A stretch of DNA of 5,401 bases. Origin: Bacteroidetes bacterium 4572_114. Its GTDB lineage: Bacteria > Bacteroidota > Bacteroidia > Bacteroidales > 4484-276. The notes below the pieces were generated by a model, which saw only the letters and a list, made by a program, of their open reading frames with translations, was not told where the DNA came from and made no database searches. Below are positions 5,248 through 5,401 of the stretch, piece after piece. The stretch covers positions 1 through 5,401 of the forward strand of contig NIVA01000148.1 of assembly GCA_002254335.1 (NCBI GenBank), written 5' to 3'. Made by a program: the position numbers and the translations under genes. How positions within the stretch are numbered: the stretch's first letter is position 1; each line of letters opens with the position of its first letter.

Positions 5248-5401
5248 CATTTTCAAATTAACAAATCATCACATTTTCAAATTATTTTCCATTCTTCCCC
5301 TCTTCCCCCATTTCTCCATTCCTCCATTCCCCCATTTCTCCATTCCTCCATTCCCCCATCCCTCCATTCTTCCATTCTTCCACTCTTCCATTCCTCCATT
5401 C
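5248..5401. repeat. Period-8 tandem array running off the window
   Basis: From 5289 to 5400 the sequence divides into fourteen 8-mers, mostly of the form NNNCCATT or close to it (CCTCCATT, CTTCCATT, CCCCCATT, TCTCCATT). Within it a 24-bp block (5305-5328, three units) is repeated exactly at 5329-5352. Just upstream, CATTTTCAAATTA occurs twice 24 bp apart (5248-5260 and 5272-5284), so the 8/24-bp rhythm extends left. Period 8 is not a multiple of 3, and no ORF is implied. The purine/pyrimidine asymmetry is strong: the + strand is almost free of G from 5244 onward. The array continues beyond the window. Confidence 0.8.

Noticed and set aside
5248..5401. CRISPR array
   Set aside because: The units are 8 bp with no spacers; this is a simple tandem array.

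Overview
The window looks like a chromosomal stretch from a member of the Bacteroidota, probably a Bacteroidales/Marinilabiliales-type environmental lineage. Four things point there. One encoded protein ends in a type IX secretion (T9SS) type A sorting domain. The gene leaders are AT-rich with no clear Shine-Dalgarno, and a TAnnTTTG-type -7 promoter element is present. The long MacB/FtsX-like permease has the architecture that is multi-copy in this phylum. The intergenic DNA is loaded with palindromes and 8-bp CCATTC-type tandem repeats of a kind I associate with Bacteroidota genomes. The phylum is well supported; anything finer is inference.

Layout, left to right, with all three confident genes on the + strand. 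(1) 1-278: the end or remnant of an upstream gene, then a 15-bp perfect inverted repeat with a 53-nt spacer. (2) 279-965: a small exported protein with DUF4097-like repeats (T-I-S-G-D-I motifs). (3) 966-1500: a repeat-dense 535-bp gap holding a terminator-like hairpin, a 33-bp near-palindrome, a 134-bp multi-hairpin GC-rich element, a small GCCCG/CGGGC hairpin and a short 8-bp tandem array that runs almost to the next start codon. (4) 1501-3849: a complete 782-aa ABC transporter permease with two FtsX halves. (5) 3850-4227: a gap with a 7-bp repeat, an 80-bp stem-loop and the promoter of the next gene. (6) 4228-5136: a 302-aa secreted protein with a T9SS sorting tail. (7) 5137-5401: a second copy of the near-palindrome, then a period-8 C/T-rich array that runs off the window edge.

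The three genes are each separated by hundreds of bases and repeats, so they are probably separate transcription units and not an operon. All three products act at or beyond the inner membrane (exported repeat protein, inner-membrane permease, T9SS cargo), but nothing shows that they work together. No ABC ATPase partner for the permease lies in the window. I saw no tRNA, rRNA, CRISPR array, transposase or integrase.

The most interesting content is between the genes. Several unrelated stem-loops carry closely similar loop sequences (core CTTCCTTCG, often framed by GAC...GTC). One near-palindrome occurs twice with its single mismatch swapped from T-T to A-A, and one of those copies is flanked by a 9-bp direct repeat resembling a target-site duplication. 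I found no convincing new protein system.
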